Source: Cordylochernes scorpioides
Lineage: Eukaryota > Arthropoda > Arachnida > Pseudoscorpiones > Chernetidae
Reading direction: 5' to 3'
DNA: 64,000 nt
Assembly (NCBI GenBank): GCA_030710605.1
Contig: CP092865.1
Location: 143,453,081 to 143,517,080, forward strand
Position 1 is the first letter of the stretch. Every line of letters begins with the position of its first letter. Both the position numbers and the translations under genes were made by a program. Below the pieces are notes generated by a model. It saw only the letters and a program-made list of their open reading frames with translations. It made no database searches and was not told the origin of the DNA. This document shows positions 34,891 to 48,124 of the stretch, piece by piece.

Positions 34891-36816
34891 TGGCGCCCAA
34901 CGTGGAGCTCGAATTGTGTATATAATTTTCTCCTTCTATTATATTCTAAATTATATACATAGTGAAACGCCATTAGGGTCAAGTAGAACGCGGCCTCTTA
35001 GATTAAGAATCAATACCCAGGGAAATGAGACTAATAAAATATTTTTCAATGTACACAGGTAGATATTTATATATTTAACTTGCATTTTACAAGCAAGTTT
35101 GTGTTTTGAATTATTTAAAGTGATAATAATTATCCAATATCCACTCTGTAGTAAGTAAACAAATCTAATGCTGCTTCTAAAACTCTGTGAGTTTAAGTTT
35201 AATTTTTTGTATGTTTTAATATAAACATCTATATTTAATACTTTATACTTTGATTTACGGTATTATGATAAGTGGGAGTTAAGTAAATATAACAACCGTT
35301 ATTTTTAATTTACAATATTATAGCTTCATCGATTGGTATATTGAATGCTGTATTTTAAAGAATGTAACGTACAATTAGACAAAGAACCACGCTAGGCCTA
35401 GACGAAATTCGAGCCATGATTGGCAGCTTAGTTTAAATTTAGGACTCAGTGCAGAAAAAACAACATCTGGAGTCACCAGATGTGCTGGGATCAAATATAA
35501 ATTTTGGCGCTAGGAAATGATAACACTGTCAGAATTTCTCCCCATTCTTGCTCACGATTGGTTGAAAATTATAAATATATTAAATAATATTAAATTTAAT
35601 TACCGTTTCTATCTTTTTAACAGAAAATACACGCTTATATTTTCAAATATTATTGAAAATGCACTAATAATAAACCTGTTTCATACATTTATTATATACA
35701 ATATTTTATTTAAATTTTTTTCTGTTTGTAACATTTAGATGTTTTAAAGTATATTTACTTAGAAGAAAATATGATGTTAATAATTTTTAATTTACTTTAA
35801 TATGGAAACTATGACACAGTGTCATAATATACATATAACAGATGTCAATTTCAAATGACTTACCATTATGTAAGAAATTGGCAGGGAGGTTTTCCTATTA
35901 TGTATATGGTTACATATACCCAGATTTAATATTTTAATTCATGGAATACATTTAATTAAGTTCACCTTTATTTATAAACCAGTTGGTAGTTTAAACCAAT
36001 TAGAAGTTTATTTATTTTTAGGCCTAAATGTCTTTCTTTTTTTTTTCATCTTTATTGGTTGAAACAATTTTCTAAGGCAATTTATTGAATTAAAAGGCAT
36101 GTTTTCTTTTTAAGTGTTTGAAATAACAAAAGCCATAATTATTATTATCTTATTAAGGTATTTCAGGAATATTGCATATGAGTGTATGAAAAAATACATT
36201 TCTTGACATTCTTTTTGGTTAATAATGATTTTTACTTTTATAGAAGTGTTAGCATGTCTATGCTCTGGTATGAACAAGTTAATTTCAGAGTAAAAGGTTT
36301 TTTATATTTATTTTTTTTAGGGTAATTTCTAGATTTTTTAAACTTTTTTTCTTGTGTGTAAATTTATCAAAATGTAAGAGCATTTGTGCATCCTTTTTTT
36401 TTAAACTCAGCCTTTGTTTTAGTAATTTTATAAACTTTTATTTTAATATAGATTTAAGACCTACTTTTATGATTAAAGAGATATCCATTTCTTCAACTAG
36501 GAGTTAAGATTTTGTGTCTCGGACAGTGAAGCACCTAAAAGACGAGATTTAGGCCCTCTTGGTATCCATCACTGTGAGCAATCTTTATGAAGCAATGTTG
36601 AAATAGTTGGATAGTCAGTGTAGTAGTTTTTTTTAATAAGATTCTAGGATTTATAATATGGTCTAGTTTGAGGATTTTTCCTTTTTTTGTTGTTTTCTCT
36701 TTGTCGCTTATTGTAAACACAGGACGGATGGGATACAGGCCCTCTAGATAGCTTTTACAGTAAATGATAATATATTTTTAGGTTAAATAGATAGGATTAG
36801 ATGAATATTTGAAGAT
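34891..36816 (+). mobile_element. Interior of a gene-less LTR element (copy 2), truncated
   Basis: Repeats 29987-31960 nearly base for base, with a small deletion near 36267 relative to copy 1. It ends abruptly at 36816 where a Tc1 fragment begins. So the LTR at 33559 has an interior on both sides, giving the order LTR-interior-LTR-interior. Confidence 0.85.
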
Positions 36817-37259
36817 ATCAGCTGGATAACGCCCGACCGCACACTGCTCGCATTAGCCAACAAGCTCTGCAAGATGTACAGATGCTCCCCTGGCCACCGT
36901 ACTCTCCTGATCTCTCACCAATCGAGCACGTCTGGGACATCATTGGACGCCGTTTGCATGCCTTGCCACAGCCGCGTTCACAAGACGAACTGTGGCAAAT
37001 AGTTGAGAGGGAATGGAGAGCCATCCCTCAGGACGCCATCCGTACTCTGATTGACTCTCTACCTAGACGTGTTGCTGCGTGCATCGCCGTCCGCAGTGGT
37101 CCTACTTGCTACTAAGCCGACGCCGTTCTCGCTCTGTATTATGACTATCATTTTGAAATAAAGATCACTTATTGTTCGTCCCTGTCTCTCTCTGTCTGCC
37201 GAGTTTCATCACTTTCTGGCCACTATTTCTTGGTGTTCCATTTTCAATGTCACGCAGTG
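36817..37259 (+). pseudogene. Tc1-like transposase C-terminal fragment with 3' inverted repeat
   Basis: Open from 36819 to 37115. It starts in the catalytic region (QLDNARPHTA), goes through the last DDE motif (WPPYSPDLSPIEHVWD) and ends in RVAACIAVRSGPTCY. The right end has a Tc1-type terminal repeat (read inward: CACTGCGTGACATTGAAAAT) followed by TA. The N-terminal DNA-binding domain, the first two catalytic aspartates and the left inverted repeat are missing, so it cannot move. Confidence 0.92.
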
Positions 37260-37512
37260 TATATCCTAACTCGAGCTGTCTCTATGCAAAACCATAAACA
37301 AACATGATGATAACTACTTTTTAAACTCTCTGAATTTAATTCTCTCTTTTCAAAATTCAATAAGCTTGAAATGAATCCAGACACAGATAAGAAAAAAAGT
37401 AAAATATCTCGTACTTAAAAAAAAATTGAATTTAAAAAAAATAGTACCAAAACAAGTCTTCATAGTCCTTTCACCCAGCAAAAACTCTCTGAAAAAAAAA
37501 AGAATTAATATA

Positions 37513-38517
37513 AACAAAGTAAGTGGACCTTATGATATACATGGAATCGTGATTAAAAAACTACAGCAAAGCTGAGAACTGTCTTCTACATATCTTCAAC
37601 TTCAGCCTAAATGAAGAAAAACTTCCAAGAGACTGGAAGATAGCTCATATCATCCCAATTCTTAAACCTGGAAAACCTGAATGTAACATGAAAAGCTACA
37701 GGTTATTTCATTAACCTCTATAATCTGTAAAATAATGGAAAGCAATATTCGAAAAATAATTAACTACTACCTAAATAAAAATAATTTACTCCCAGACTAC
37801 CAAGCTGCTTATAGGAAAAATCATTGCACCACCGGCCAACTCATCCTCACACACGATATTCATGACAATTTTCAAAAATCTCCCACGAACTCAACCATCG
37901 CAGACTTTCTATATTTAAGCAATGCATTTGATGGAGTGTGGAGGGAGAAATTGTTCAGCAAATTGATCGAGCAGGGAATCAAAGGTGAAATACTTTGCTG
38001 GATTGTTTAACTCCTCAAAGACAGATACAATAATACCCTATGTAAAAAAAATGAAAATCTACCTGGGACTCCCCTCAGGGATCGATTCTTAGTCCACTTT
38101 TCTTCTCGATATACCTGTCTGATTTTAAGAACAAATATATCCCAAAACAAAAATTTTAATGTATGCAGTCGACATTGTGATTTGGAATTCCAATATCAAT
38201 ATTAGCATAGCATAAAAACAACTCCAAAAATCAATCCTGCCGATTTCAGAACTATTAAATGATCTCAAACTAAAAATAAGCATAGACAAATCTGAAGAGC
38301 CTGTATATATACATTAATAATAATCTAAGAAAGGTTATATCAAAACTCAAATTATGCAATTTGCAGCTCAAAAACAATCAATGACCAAAATATCTGGGAG
38401 TTACCCTGGACTTCTCCCTCACTTTCAACAAGCCTATTGAGACAATCTGCCAACATGCCAAAAAGTGCCTGTCGATCCTTAAATACATTTCTTTGAAAGT
38501 TTGGGGCGCAAACACTC

Positions 38518-38518
<1 letters not shown>
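37513..38518 (+). pseudogene. LINE reverse transcriptase fragment (Jockey-like), decayed
   Basis: Readable pieces in order are: GPYDIHGIVIKKL; WKIAHIIPILKPGKP; LPDYQAAYRKNHCTTGQL; ADFLYLSNAFDGVW; an AVD remnant of the YADD catalytic box (MYAVDIVIWN, second position changed); and YLGVTLDFSLTF-type wording followed by KKCLSILKYISLKVWGA. The order matches a Jockey-group RT. Several frameshifts and stops separate the pieces, and both ORF2 ends (endonuclease, C-terminal zinc motif) are missing. Confidence 0.85.
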
Positions 38519-38557
<39 letters not shown>

Positions 38558-38560
38558 CTA
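38519..38560. repeat. (TA)n microsatellite
   Basis: About 18 TA pairs at the 3' edge of the LINE fragment, followed by a motif related to the 25.76 and 25.99 kb hairpins. Confidence 0.9.
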
Positions 38561-39255
38561 CAGACATTAATATTAAGCAGGGAGGCAGAGTTACCATCAT
38601 CAGACAAAAGATTAAAATGATGGTGGTGCTTGTTACCAAAACTCGCACACTATTAATTAATTTGCATTTTGTCTTATCACCTTGTAGTTATTGAAAGACA
38701 TATTTAAAACTATGTATGAAAAAAAAACTAGACAAAAATTGAATATATATGCCTTTATTTAAGGGTACAAATTATGAGGAATGGAAAGAATTAGATGTAC
38801 AGTAGAACTTCCCTGAGATGACACCTCTCTAGAGAGGATAGTTATCAGCGCTCAAATCACAATTTTTAAAAGTAAACTCTTTAAAAAGATAATACCTCTC
38901 TTTAAAACACACTAAAGCTCTGTAACTTGGTATCCTTTACAGGGAGTTTACAATACAATAGAATTATAATATGGGGAAAAATTTATATATAATTAATCAC
39001 AAAAAGGCATCAAGTTCTTGTAGTGTTGGCAGTATCTTTTTGAAAAGATGATATTTTATATCTTAAATTTATTATCGAAAAGCCAATTTATAAATGAACA
39101 AATAGGTGTAAAAAGTGAATCTTGTTTATTAAGTACCCGGTTTTGATGCATTAAGAAGGTATTTATAAGGTTTTGAAGTCTCAATTTAAATATTTCAGCA
39201 CCAGTGTGGGTTAGGATTAGGTTTGCCAAAGTTGTTAGGCAAGAATTTCACATTC
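38561..39255. other. No gene recognised
   Basis: AT-rich. It contains an inverse copy of the GGTAACA hairpin motif at about 38577-38645. A CAGTAGAACTTCC start near 38801 is reminiscent of pogo/Tigger terminal repeats, but no partner end was found. Confidence 0.5.
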
Positions 39256-39260
39256 AGAAT

Positions 39261-39467
39261 TGTTGTATTCCAATTGATTACACACAGCGCTCAACTTTAA
39301 TTATTATTTAATTAACTACAAGTTAAAGGGATTATATATAGATTAAATAGTAAACATGGAGAAAGAGAATATGTCAGCGTGGTGATGCCGCTTGCAGGGT
39401 TGCATCAACAGGAAGTGACGTCAGCTCCAGTGTCGCCGAGCCAACCGCCCGCTGTCACAGTCCAGCA
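39261..39467 (-). repeat. Copia 3' LTR
   Basis: 207 bp; on the element strand it starts TGCTGGACTGTGACAGCGGG and ends GGAATACAACA. Confidence 0.95.
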
Positions 39468-41143
39468 ATCTCCTCCCTCGAAGTGATCCCTTCTTTATGG
39501 ATTACTTCGCGGTCCATAAGTCTCGAACGATGAAGTTTGTGTAGGTTTCTCCCCAGTGGCTTGGTCAAAATGTCCGCTAGGTTTCTTCCACTTGTAACAT
39601 AGTCCAGTTGAATCACACTGTCATCCACCTTTTCTCTGACGAAGTGATATCTAATAGCGATGTGTCTGGTCTTGGATCGGCTGATGTAGCTCTTGGCGTG
39701 TGCTATAGCCGCTTGGTTATCGCACCACACCAGAGTTGGCTCAACCATATTATGTGGTATATCCAAATGGTTCAGGAACTCCCTGATCCATGTCACTTCC
39801 CTGACTGACGATGATAGGGAAATGTATTCCGCCTCCATTGTGCTGAGGGCGGTGACAGTTTGCTTTGAACTTCGCCATAGGATTGGAGCGCCTGCAAACA
39901 TCACTACGTAACCCGATGTACTCTTTCTGTCTTCCAGGTTGGTTCCCCAATCTGCATCCGAATAGACACACAGTTGTTCCCCAGTCCGTCTATAGGTGAT
40001 GCCTAGATGCTCTGAAGATTTTAAGTATCTTAAAATTCGTTTCGCAGCAACCCAGTGTTTTCTAGTGTACTTTGAACAATAGCGAGCCAATTGACTTACT
40101 GCAAAGGCAATGTCTGGCCTTGTCCGCTGTGAAATGTAGAGCAGTCCACCAATTAGTTCACGGTAGGGAAGGTCTTGGCAGTTTTCTTCATCTTCTTCCT
40201 CAAGAAGTTCTGGTCTGGTTTCCATCGGCGTTGAGACTTCTCTTCCTTCCTGAAGATTGAACCGTTCCAGTAGACTTTTTATATAGGCTCTTTGTGTTAG
40301 AGTTACGCATCCACCCTTTGATCGAGTGAAGTTGACACCAAGCAGGTAGGATACTGGTCCGATGTACTTTGTTTCGAAGTGACTTCTCAGCAGTTCAATG
40401 CACTTTTCTCTCACTTCTTGATTCTCCGTCAGAGTAAGAATAACATCCACGTATAATGATAGGATTATCATTCCTTCGTTCAGCTTGAGTTTGTAGACAC
40501 AAGGGTCAACTGGATTCCTCATAAATCCCTTTTTCTTCAACCACTCATCAAGGCACTTGTTCCAACATCTGCCGCTTTGCTTCAGTCAGTACAGAGACCT
40601 TTTGAGTTGGCAGTAAAGATGTTCCTCACCAGGTTTAACAAAGCCTTCTGGTTGTTCCATGTAGATCACTCGGTCAAGCTTGCCGTAGAGATAAGCACTT
40701 TTCACGTCATATTGGTCTATGAACCAGTTAATTTCAACACCTATTGCTGTGAGCAGTCTTGTCGTTTCAAAACTAGAAACAGGTGAGTAAATCTCATCAT
40801 AATCGATTCCCTTTTGTTGAGTGAAGCCCTTTGCCACAAGTCGGCCCTTGTATCTAACTAATTAACCCTTGGCGTTGGTCTTCTTGTGTAGTACCCACTT
40901 ACAAGCAATTGGGGCAGAGTCTTTTGGTAGTTCTGTTAGTTCCCAAACTTTGTGCTTTCTCAAGGATTCCAATTCTTCTTCGATTGCTTCAAGCCAATGC
41001 TCAGCTTCAGGGCCTTGGATAGCTTCTTTATACGAAGTAGGATCTCCCTTATTTACTTCAGTACTGAGGAGTTCAATTGAGTTCTGAGCATTTCTCTGGT
41101 TCCTTAGGATCATAGGATGAGATCGAGTAGGAGAAGGCTTCAC
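39455..41143 (-). pseudogene. pol: Copia Pol: reverse transcriptase and RNase H, broken
   Basis: RT begins around 41090 (EAIQGPEAEHWLEAIEEEL), continues with KGFTQQKGIDYDEIYSPV and DVKSAYLYGKLDRVIYMEQP, and reaches the active site near 40460. There the usual YVDD reads YVDV (SLYVDVILTLT), so the second catalytic aspartate is lost. The last 361 residues are open and contain RNase H (SDADWGTNLEDRKSTSGYV, then STMEAEYISLS) and the DILTKPLGR tail. At least two nonsense codons lie upstream (near 40860 and 40585). Confidence 0.94.
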
Positions 41144-42083
41144 AGTATCTTCATTATGCTGTCCTCTTCTGTAGGTATCACGTCTTCTTGATCTAATAAA
41201 GACACTGGATTCTCTTCAATCTCCCGTTGAGTCCAATAGCTGTAGTGTTCAACTGATGGAAGCACCTCCCGGTTGCTGTCGTTCCTCGATACATCACTCT
41301 CTTTGAAGACACAATCCCGAGATTCCACCACTTTCTTCATCTCAGGAATCCACACTCTGTAGCCAGGTCCTCTGAGTGCATATCCAACAAGGTTACCTTT
41401 GACAGCTCTCCTTTCTAGTTTGGATTTACGGACTTGTCTTGGAATATGGACAAATACTTGACAGCCAATAGCTCTTATGTGATTAAGGCTAGGCTTGTTC
41501 CCTGTCCACAGTTCATATGGCGTGCTTTCACCATTGTGATTGTTGAGAACTGTTTCTGACATAGGCTGCGGTGTAAGTCAGCTCCGCCCAGGAAGCCTTT
41601 GGCAGACCACTTCCAGATATAGTGCTCCTGACAAGATCTAGGAGTGTCCTATTCATTCTTTCTGCCACACCATTCTGTTGGGGTGTATACGTCATAGTGT
41701 GTTCATGAACTATTCCAACGCTCGTGCAGAAAGTGTCCCATTCTTGGAACAAAATTCCAAGCCATTATCCGTACGTTTATAATTTTAGTTTCCAGCTGGT
41801 TTGTTTCTCAGATTCTTGAATCCACTCTTTGACTTTTCCCAGGGTTCCGCCTTTGTTTTTCAGGAAAAATACACTTGTATATCTCGTAGATTCATCAATG
41901 ATGATTAAGACGTACTTGGCTCCTCCCCAGCTCAATACGTCGAGTGGACCCATCAAGTCCGCATGCACCAAGTCCAACGGCATGATTTATTTTTCCTCTT
42001 TGTGTGAGTGTTGAAGGAATGGCAGATGGTAAGACTTGCCGATCAAGCAGTCTTCGCACTTTTCTGGCTTTGCCGGGCTGCAA
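41140..42083 (-). pseudogene. pol: Copia Pol: integrase, broken
   Basis: Pieces in different frames show the zinc domain cysteines (KCEDCLIGKSYHLPF, about 42050), the first catalytic D (LVHADLMGPL), a region around the second D near 41770, and the E-containing motif TPQQNGVAERMNRTLLD. The C-terminal copia module follows (TPYELWTGNKPSLNHIRAIG). Frameshifts near 41980, 41760 and 41560 disrupt it. Confidence 0.92.
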
Positions 42084-42219
42084 TCAAGTCCTCTTACGCT
42101 TTGGTTCTTGGCCATCTTTGCTATCGTATATGCATTTACATGCATCAGCCTTTTGTGCCAAAGTTCCAGTGTAAGCTCTTCCTTGCATTCAGATACAAGA
42201 GAAACACGATCATTCTGAT

Positions 42220-43384
42220 CTATCGGAGAGGATGGAGTAGTCTGGACGTAGTAAAAAGTCTACCCAACTTCTTTCCCTCTATCAAGAGTCTACCTTTCAT
42301 GTCCATAATGTGGCAACCACTCCTGTTGAAGACAACTTTTCTACCGTTTTCTATCATTTGGAGTACAGACAGAACACTGTGACGCATATCTGGAACGTAC
42401 AAGGTGTTCTGGGCAACCATATTGCTGGCATCTCCCTTGTGTACAACAATATTGGCACTGACAATACCGATACCACATGCTTCTATAGAAGAGCCATTCG
42501 CAACAGTGATGGAACTCATATTGCTTGTGCACTTTTTCAGACATGTGAAGTAATCTCTCTTGGGAGTCATATGGTGCGTCGCTCCAGAATCTATGATCCA
42601 GGTCTCGGCGGTAGCTCCAAACAAAGTGTTGCACATTGCCAACATATTGACCCCTTTGTTTTGGTCAAACCTTTTTGGTCTTTGTTCATTCTTTCCTTTC
42701 TTCCTGCATTCCCTTGCATAATGGCCTTTACCTCCACATTTGAAACAAACAACCTTTGCTTTAAATAGTTTTTCTGTTTCAATGGGCATCGAAGAGGCAT
42801 TAACGACCATGGCACCCACATCTTTTGGTAGATTAGATGAATGCCTTTTTGCTTCTGCCAACAGCCGTCTTTTAACTGTTGCGGTCGTGAAGTCTGAATC
42901 AGGCAAGTTACATATGGTTGAGACAACGGTGTCCCAATCCTCTGGTATCCACCCAAAAGAACCATAGCCAAATCGCCATCATCAATTTTGTCGCCAATTT
43001 GGGCCAGTTCGTTTACAATGTGATTTATCTTCCCCATATACCCTTCCATATTGCTGTGCTGAGTCAACCTTTCGCCATATAACTGCCTTCTTAGTTGTAC
43101 GGCTCGATATCTACTATCCTTTGGTGCGTATAATTTTTCCGGAGTATTCAAATGTTGAACATGCAATTGTTGTTCATCATTAATCCCGAGGCAATTTTTT
43201 GCAAACGCCTTACCCACCCGCGACAAAAAGAAAGTTTTGTTGCAACAAGGTCACTTAGGTCAGGCTTAGCCTCTCCTGGATTGATCAAACTCCACAAGTC
43301 GTTTTCGATTAGAACGAGTTTCATCTGGAAGCTCCAGCTGGAGTAATTAGCACCATTTAATTTTGTAATCGTCGTGTTTGCCAT
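42220..43384 (-). pseudogene. gag: Copia Gag and protease, broken
   Basis: Gag starts at an ATG at 43384 (MANTTITKLNGANYSSWSFQ, the usual copia Gag opening). It is frameshifted near 43220 and again near 42900. It contains one zinc knuckle (CFKCGGKGHYAREC, about 42750) and runs into the protease with WIIDSGATHHMT, where D-S-G is the catalytic triplet. A reading through TLYVPDMRHSVLSV, the typical end of the copia protease, continues to about 42220. Confidence 0.93.
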
Positions 43385-43450
43385 TTTACAAAATATTTGG
43401 TAAGTAGAAAAAAAGATGGGCCAAGTAATCAAAGGAAATTTGGCTACTCA

Positions 43451-43541
43451 CGTTTTAGGCCTTGCGCTTCTTCAGTCTGACGTTTTAGGTCTAGCGCTTC
43501 TTCAGTCTCACTGTTTTAGGCCTTGCGCTTCTTCAGTCTCA
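43451..43541 (-). repeat. Three 30-bp tandem repeats in the copia leader
   Basis: Units at 43451, 43481 and 43511 share TTTTAGGCCTTGCGCTTCTT and CAGTCT. They lie between the 5' LTR and the gag start, where primer site and packaging signals are expected. No standard tRNA primer site is apparent. Confidence 0.9.
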
Positions 43542-43548
43542 TACTCTT

Positions 43549-43755
43549 TGTTGCATTCCAATTGATTACACACAGCGCTCAACGTTAATTATTATTTAAT
43601 TAACTACAAGGTAAAGGGATTATATATAGATTAAATAGTAAACATGGAGAAAGAGAATAAGTCAGCGTGGCGATGCCGCTTGCAGGGTTGCATCAACAGG
43701 TAGTGACGTCAGCTCCAGTGTCACCGAGCCAACCGCCCGCTGTCACGGTCCAGCA
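43549..43755 (-). repeat. Copia 5' LTR
   Basis: 207 bp, matching 39261-39467 with about eight substitutions. Confidence 0.95.
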
Positions 43756-43929
43756 AGAATATTCCAAATTATAGTAATTAAATAAGGACTTCTGAAGTTG
43801 TTTTCTAAAAGGCGAGAGTGCTTAAATATTTATTTGAAACTTTGCTTGGCTGAGTTCTAAAATCAAATGTTCAAATTCAGGCTTTGAAAATTTTATTATT
43901 GCTTAACTGTATTTTGAATGTTGTTTCCC

Positions 43930-45320
<1,391 letters not shown>

Positions 45321-46805
45321 TAAATAGGCTGATTTTCGATTTTAAACCAAGGTAGTAGATTAAAATTATGATTTTACAAATATCTTCAAATTGTTAAATG
45401 TTCTCCACTTTATATATGAAATGTCTCGAAATATTGCTTTGAAGGGATTCAAATTTTGAGATAAAAAGGAAGTCACATACTCACAGTTTTTTGAGCATAT
45501 ATTTCTATAATTATGATAGAAAGAGAGATGTTGCACAATGTCTTGTCTTAGTTAATTTTTCTTCGGGGGGAAGATATTTCAGTTGCCTGCGCAAAAAAAA
45601 ATATTTTAAATTTTTTTGACAAATGAATAAAAATTGTATGATATTGAGCTGACACCTCCAAACAAAGATGCTTTCCCAATACATTGATTTGATCTCGAAT
45701 ATACATTCCCCTACTACCAGATAATTAAAATTATCAAAGTTTAAAAAAAAGAGAATAAAAATACAGTAAAACCCCGCTAATACGAACCCTGTATATAGCG
45801 AATTTTCCATTATAACGAACCCACGGCGATTCCCAATTCCATTCCATTGAAAATACCATCGTTATAACGAACTTTGTGATTATTTAAATAACAAACCTAT
45901 TTTCGGTCCCAAAATTATAAAATATTATTAAAATAATATGCTTATAACCAACTTAAAATTGTGATTTAAAAATTTTTAAAACAACAAAATTTTGAGCATG
46001 TTTCAGCTCAGGATCGCGATTTCAAAACAAAAAATAAGCAGCTTTGTTAGTTTTTATTTCCATTCTATTTTTGTTGTATATTGTATAAATTTTTACACAT
46101 TATACTTTTTTATTAGAATATCTTTGCATTCGACAATTTTGAAATAGAAGAACACTACAAATGGCTTCCAAAATAAAGAAAAGAAATAAAGAGTGGCGTT
46201 CTAAAAAAAAAAAAAAAAAAACAGTGGCAGCATGCCCTTTTAGAAGCGTTCTATTTTAAGTTTATTCTAGGCTAAATAATAAATCCAAATAATTTTAAAC
46301 CAGAAATGGTTGAATAACAGGTTAAAAACAAAATTAAATGTACACTTCAGAATAATATGTGGAAACTGGAATTGGAAGAAGAAGAAAAAAAAAAAGTTAC
46401 CCCCAAGTTCCCTGTGTCTCATGGACCACAAACAAATCGACTTATAAATTCTCAAAAACTACCACTACAGTTCTATTTTTAGAATAGAATTCTTGTTAGG
46501 TATATGACTCATTCAGGGTTCGCGGATATTCCCCCTGGTCGGCCGTTTCCCTACCGATTTGGTGTTTGCAAATAGACGTTTTTATTCGCAATTTACCGAT
46601 CGCGCTATCGTATCATCATGTTTCGCGTCCGATTTTTCTGAATTGGATACTTTTGATTCATTTTCAATTGATTCAGAATACATGGAGCTTTATTTCTTTG
46701 AGGGAAATAACGATATATTTTAAGACAATTCTGATTTTCAAATTTCACTTTTCACTTTCAAACAACAAGGTATTAGAGGCATTTTTTCAAATAAATATAG
46801 TATTA

Positions 46806-48124
46806 TGAGGTGTGTTAAAAATATCGCGACTTTTGAATTTTTGCGGGTTACGTATATTCGAATTTCGATCTTTTTGTGGCTTTATGTTGGTATTCATGTC
46901 TCTCACTTATGCCGACAAGCTCGGCCATTTTGAATGTTCACTTAATTGTTGACAGCTGCTTTGCTTGCAGGTGTTTTGGATCGTCTTTGATTTTTACCTA
47001 TTGAAAAAAATGGATCAAAGAACTTGTATCAAATTTTGTGTGAAAAACGAAATTAAGTGCGCGGATGCATTCCGAATGTTGACTGTGGCATACGGAGAAG
47101 CTACCTTGGACCGAAGCAACGTTTATCGGTGGTACAAAATGTTCTCAGAAGGGCGAGAAGATGTGAACGACGAAGAGCGTGCTGGACGCCCGAACACTTC
47201 AACAACAGATGAAAAAATTGATGAAGTGGAGAAAATGATATTGGCCAATCGTCGAATCACCGTTAGAGAAGTTGCTGAGGACCTAAACATATCGATTGGC
47301 TCGTGCCATTCGATTTTTATCAATGATTTGGGCATGAGACGGGTCGCCGCGAAATTCGTACCAAAATTGCTCAATTGCGACCAAAAACAGCATCGCATGA
47401 ACATTGCTAATGAGATGTTGGACTCTGTCCGCGACGACCCAAATTTGCTCCAATGGGTCATAACTGGTGACGAAGCGTGGGTTTATGGTTATGACGTGGA
47501 AACCAAAGCTCAATCATCTCAATGGAAGCTGCCGCACACACCAAGACCGAAAAAATCGTGCCAAGTTCGGTCGAATGTGAAAGTTTTGCTGACAGTTTTC
47601 TTCGATTGCAGGGCGTGGTGCATCATGAGTTCTTGCCACAGGGTATAACGGTCAATAAAGAATATTACCTGCAAGTTATGCGCAATTTGCGTGAAGCAAT
47701 CCGCCAGAAACGCCCGGATTTGTGGAAGAACAAAAATTGGCTTTTGCACCACGATAACGCCCCTGCTCACACATCGTTGCTTGTGGGCGACTTTTTGGCC
47801 AAAAACAACACACTAATGATGCCGCAGCCACCGTATTCCCCAGATCTGGCCCCCTGTGACTTTTTCTTGTTCCCTAAACTGAAGAGGCCCATGAAAGGAC
47901 GACGTTATGCTACGCTTGAGGAGATAAATACGGCATCGAAGGAGGAGCTGAAAAAGATTTTTAAAAATGATTTTTTGAAGTGCTTCGAAGATTGGAAAAA
48001 CCGTTGGTACAAGTGTATACTATCTCAAGGGGATTACTTTGAAGGGGACAAAATAGGTATTCATGAATAAATAAATAATTTTTGAAAAAACACAAAAGTC
48101 GAGATACTTTTTGAACACACATCG
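46806..48124 (+). mobile_element. Mariner element 1, nested in the pogo-like element
   Basis: 1319 bp between TA dinucleotides (46804-46805 and 48125-48126). Inner ends are TGAGGTGTGTT... and the inverse CGATGTGTGTTC.... It encodes a mariner transposase with a single frame break and is the better preserved of two copies. Confidence 0.95.
47010..48070 (+). pseudogene. Mariner 1 transposase, one frameshift
   Basis: About 350 codons from MDQRTCIKFCVKNEIKCADA. The N-terminal helix-turn-helix part covers about residues 1-110. The catalytic core then has D in VITGDEAWVYGYD, D in LLTVFFDCR and D in PPYSPDLAPCDFFLFPKLK; the last two enclose the HHDNAPAHTS motif, giving the D,D34D mariner signature. 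One G is missing in a G run at about 47611-47614 compared with copy 2, so the frame ends at 47648 and resumes one frame over. It ends with GDKIGIHE. Apart from that base it looks intact. Confidence 0.94.

Larger units (their letters stand above)
39261..43755 (-). mobile_element. Ty1/copia LTR retrotransposon, complete but inactive
   Basis: 207-bp LTRs at 39261-39467 and 43549-43755 differ at about eight positions by eye, with a clear 5-bp target duplication AGAAT (39256-39260 and 43756-43760). Domain order on the minus strand is gag, protease, integrase, RT, RNase H, which defines Ty1/copia. The purine tract (GAGGGAGGAGAT on the element strand) and the first LTR bases overlap the end of the pol frame. 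Nonsense codons, frameshifts and a mutated RT active site make it dead. It is older than Gypsy-1 and Gypsy-3 on LTR divergence. Confidence 0.96.

Noticed and set aside
38801-38830. Second pogo/Tigger terminal repeat (CAGTAGAACTTCC)
   Set aside because: No opposite end with TA flank was found; the resemblance is short.
43520-43548. Possible copia primer site next to the 5' LTR (AGAGTATGAGACT on the element strand)
   Set aside because: It resembles tRNA-Lys in the sense direction; a primer site must be antisense to the tRNA.
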